From assembly GCA_949752795.1 (NCBI GenBank), contig OX457057.1:160123980-160187979 (forward strand): 64,000 bases of DNA, given 5' to 3'. Of this stretch, positions 60,960-64,000 are shown piece after piece; the first letter of the stretch is position 1, and the number at the start of each line of letters is the position of its first letter. A program made the translations under genes and the position numbers. Source of the DNA: Hyperoodon ampullatus (lineage: Eukaryota > Chordata > Mammalia > Artiodactyla > Ziphiidae). A model generated the notes under the pieces. It was not told the origin of the DNA and did not search any database. It saw nothing but the letters and a program-made list of their open reading frames with translations.

Positions 60960-61520
60960 GACTCTGGTAAGCTGTGCCCTGCCTAGATTTCCGCTTCCCC
61001 TCATCCCCGATCCTGCTGCCTCTCTCCTTCCCAGCTCCAGCCACTTCAGACCTTTCCCAGGTCCTCACAGCTTCTCAAAGGCTCTTCCCTGGCCCAGAAC
61101 ATCCCTTCCTTCCCTCCTCCTCCTCCCTCCTTCAACTCAGCCTTCTCCTCTCAGGAGACCGTCCCTGACCCTCAGACAAGGGCAGGTCCCCCATGCTCTG
61201 CCCTCCAGCACCCTAGCATTCCTGCTCTTCACCCCATCACAATGCAATAAGGACCCTTTATAGTGATCACTTCTTCCCTCTCGGACTGCAAGCTCCCCCA
61301 AAGCAGCACCCACCATGGGCCACCACTGTCTCCCCAGTGCCCACACAGTGCCCGGCACATAGCAGGGGCTTAACCACTAATTCCTGCGTGAATGAACAAT
61401 CCAACTACAGAAGTAGGATTTAGGTTTCTCAAAACCAGGAGTTTGTGTCTAATTTATTCAAGGCTACATCCCCAGCACCTAGAACAGATATTTGTGGAAT
61501 GAATGAATGACCTTCTGAGC
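60960..61520 (+). repeat. L2 fragment(s)
   Basis: L2 text up to a 3' end: tcaggagaccgtccctgacc, cccggcacatagcagggg, gtgaatgaac. A second 3' end follows (cagcacctagaacag, gaatgaatgaatga) at about 61440-61510. Confidence 0.8.
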
Positions 61521-61524
61521 TGGA

Positions 61525-61640
61525 AAGGACACCTTAAATGCCTTCATTTTACAAGTGAAGAAATGGAGGTCCAGAGAAACCAAAGACCTGCCCATGTTTT
61601 CACAGCTCAAACAGCCAGGCTGGGCTCCGGGTGGCAAGAA
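61525..61640 (-). repeat. MIR fragment
   Basis: tcattttacaagtgaagaaat matches reverse MIR. Confidence 0.65.
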
Positions 61641-62274
61641 GTGAGGTCATCTGTAACACTCTGCCCGTCCTTCTTTTGTTCGAGGAAAACACGCACAGGT
61701 ATTAGTCCTTTCCAGAAGCAGCTGCCCAAAGTATTTATGTAGATGTGAATGTATTTATTTGTTTATTCCCTGCCCTACTCTCAAAAGAACTAGAGGCAGT
61801 TTGCCCACTGTAGCTCACGGCAAGTCTGTATTTTCCAAACTCTAGAACAAAACATGAGCAAAAACAACCTGTTCCAGAAGGAGGGGAGACAGCACCTTAA
61901 GCAGAACAAGTTTCCTCGGCCAGAGCACAAAAGCTCCAACAGAGAGGGTTTTCCCTGTAATCAAATTACCAAAATTAGTGACTAAGAGGAATAGAGCAGA
62001 TGTGGAAGATTTCAATTTTGCTGAAAGATGTGGCGCAGTGTCTCAAGGAACTGAATTTGCAAAATTCTTGCGTAAGAACAGCATCACGTGGAAGAAAAAT
62101 CTGGCTGTGGGACCACAGATGGGGGCGATGCTGACAGCCAAACCCTCCAAGTGATGTCACGGTCATTGACACAAATGTTACCCGCCTCCTGATCTGCAAG
62201 GGGTAGCAGACAGCACTTTGAGGAAGCTGCAGCCACAGTAAGAATAAAACACCAGCTATTTCTATACAGCAGTT
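61641..62274. other. Non-coding stretch
   Basis: Nothing recognised. Confidence 0.5.
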
Positions 62275-62405
62275 AACTTTCTAAAGCCCTTTCAGCCACA
62301 CCATCTTCTCTGATCCTCACCATGGAAAGTACAGGCTCAGAAAAGGTAAGTGATCTCTCAAGGTCACCAAGCAAATGAGTGGCTGAAGCCCAGCTCTGGG
62401 GTCCA
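62275..62405 (-). repeat. MIR fragment
   Basis: tctctgatcctcaccatgg and ctcaaggtcaccaagcaaat match reverse MIR. Confidence 0.7.
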
Positions 62406-62498
62406 CTGCTTCCCGCCCACTCATGGTTGTAATAAGGATTGAGGGAATGGCTCATTGTGGGAAGGACGTTTAACTCTTCCAGGAAACGAGAGCATCAT

Positions 62499-62706
62499 TT
62501 TTTTTTTTTTTTTGCAGTACGCGGGCCTCTCACTGTTGTGGTCTCTCCCGTTGCGGAGCACAGGCTCCGGACGCGCAGGCTCAGCGGCCATGGCTCACGG
62601 GCCCAGCCGCTCTGCGGCATGTGGGATCTTCCCGGACCGGGGGACGAACCCGCGTCCCCTGCATCAGCAGGCGGACTCTCAACCACTGCGCCACCAGGGA
62701 AGCCCC
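62499..62706 (-). mobile_element. CHR-type SINE, young subtype, minus strand
   Basis: Target duplication gagcatcat at 62490-62498 and 62707-62715; T run about 16. Confidence 0.94.
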
Positions 62707-62949
62707 GAGCATCATATTTTTTAATGCCACATGGCACTAACTGCTAACCTGACAGATCAATTCGTCCCCCTAATGAGCATGTTTTCAGTGATCATTTCTT
62801 ACAAGGGTTCAAGTGGACCAAGGTAAAGAGGAAAGGAAGCACAGTGGCTCATCTCTGAATCTAACCACAGATGCTTCTCTAAAGAGCCCGAGGTTTTTCC
62901 TGAGCAATGTCCTTCCCATGAGTCCCAGGAAATAGGTGCAGTCATATCC

Positions 62950-63805
62950 CAAACTGAACTCCTGATGCTCTTCCCCCAAACCTGGCTCCCATTCCTGACA
63001 GATGCCACCACCCGATGTTATAAACCAGAAGCCTCAAGTCATCCTTGACACCTCGCTCCCCTCACCCCCCAAATCCAATCCACTGCCAAGGCCACCTGAC
63101 CTCCCAACAACTACCCATATCCACCTTCTTTGCCCCATCTCACTCCCTGCACCTCAGTTCAAGCGATCATCAAGTTTTGCTTGAGATGATTCCAGCAGTT
63201 TCCCACCGCTCTCCTCATTTTCCTTCTTGCGCCCTCCAATCTCTCCTCCACACTTCAGCCAGAATGAGCACTTGAAAGTGCAAATTTGGACGCATCACTC
63301 CCCTGCTTAAAATGCTTCCGTAACTCCCACTGTACCCACATGGGCAACGAGGCCTGGTGAGGCGCCTGCCTGCCTTTCTGGCCTCTCCATTACCACCGCC
63401 CCCGTCCACTCTCCAACCTCCAGATACACGGACCTTCTCCCTGCTCCTTGTTGAGGCTACATCTCTCCCACCTCAGGGCCTCCATGTGTCCTGTTCCCAC
63501 CATCCTCTGTCCCCACATATCTCTACCGACCAGATTCCTAGCTATCCTTCAAAGCTCAGCTCAAATGCCATGTTCCAAGGAAACCAGCCTTCCCCAGCCC
63601 TTGTGGCTGGGTCAGATCCTCCTGACAGACACGGTCATAGGACTGCATGTTTAGCTTTTCCAGCACCTATCACAATTTAAATCAAATCATACTCCATGAC
63701 AATGCCCCATGTTCATTCAGTCGCTACTTTATTCCTAGCAACCAGAACATCACCTGGCACGTGATAAGAACTCAGTAGATGTTTACTGGGAAATATTTTA
63801 ATGAA
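62950..63805 (+). repeat. L2 LINE fragment
   Basis: Long L2 3' region: ccaatccactgccaaggcca, cagtttcccaccgctctc, agctcaaatgccatgttcc, and a 3' end with cacctggcacgtgataag and tgaatgaagc. Confidence 0.85.
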
Positions 63806-63814
63806 TGAAGCCCA

Positions 63815-63900
63815 GACACAGTAGATGGGGAAACGGAGTCTCATTGAGATGAAGGACCTTGACCAAGGACATGAAATCTGCCAAGATTAGGCAGACCATG
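63815..63900 (-). repeat. MIR fragment
   Basis: gatggggaaacggagtctc and gaccttgaccaaggacatg match reverse MIR. Confidence 0.6.
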
Positions 63901-64000
63901 GGCATCATCCAACCCCTGGAGATATATCTGGGGATTATTCCCTCCTGAAATTAAGTGAAATGTTTCTATTGAACAGGATTGAAAGTTGAGGGAAGGAAAC

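Noticed and set aside
1..64000. CRISPR arrays, operons, phage or bacterial defence systems
   Set aside because: The window is mammalian nuclear DNA; direct repeats seen are microsatellites or target-site duplications.

Overview
This window is eukaryotic nuclear DNA, almost certainly from a cetacean and probably a toothed whale. The main evidence is about twenty copies of a tRNA-derived SINE whose 5' end reads gggcttccctggtggcgcag, the CHR-type SINE of cetaceans and their relatives. Cetartiodactyl-type L1 3' ends and older mammal-wide repeats (MIR, L2, MER5, MLT1 and other LTRs) fit this too. The assignment rests on recognised repeats, not on a database search.

No complete functional gene can be supported. 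Most long open reading frames are L1 ORF2 remnants or accidental antisense readings of the SINE, whose minus strand is open in several frames. The clearest gene-derived object is a nearly full-length processed copy of AZIN1 (antizyme inhibitor 1, an ornithine decarboxylase homologue) on the minus strand at 14349-18762. It has 5'UTR, coding region and long 3'UTR without introns, but carries several indels and a later SINE insertion in its coding part. It sits inside an ancient L1, with a short target-site duplication on each side. One possible genuine coding exon of an unrecognised gene lies on the plus strand at 54405-54479, with plausible splice sites, just downstream of an L1.

Layout. 1-10 kb: unique AT-rich sequence with nested L1 and SINE insertions and a minus-strand L1 (6.9-8.5 kb). 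10-20.4 kb: an LTR of MaLR/ERVL appearance, then a degraded old L1 split by the AZIN1 retrocopy. 20.4-24.7 kb: a DNA-transposon remnant and another L1 carrying two SINEs. 24.7-40 kb: mostly non-repetitive sequence with MIR, L2, SINE and L1 fragments. 40-52 kb: MER5, LTR-like repeats, an L2 split by an MLT1 LTR, and a candidate LTR with a TATA-like box. 52-64 kb: the candidate exon, L2 and MIR fragments, a hAT-type MITE with exact 8-bp target duplications, and more SINEs.

Many insertions can be ordered in time because their target duplications are visible. One locus (39.39-39.76 kb) took two SINEs at the same target, and two short perfect palindromes look like template-switch mutations.
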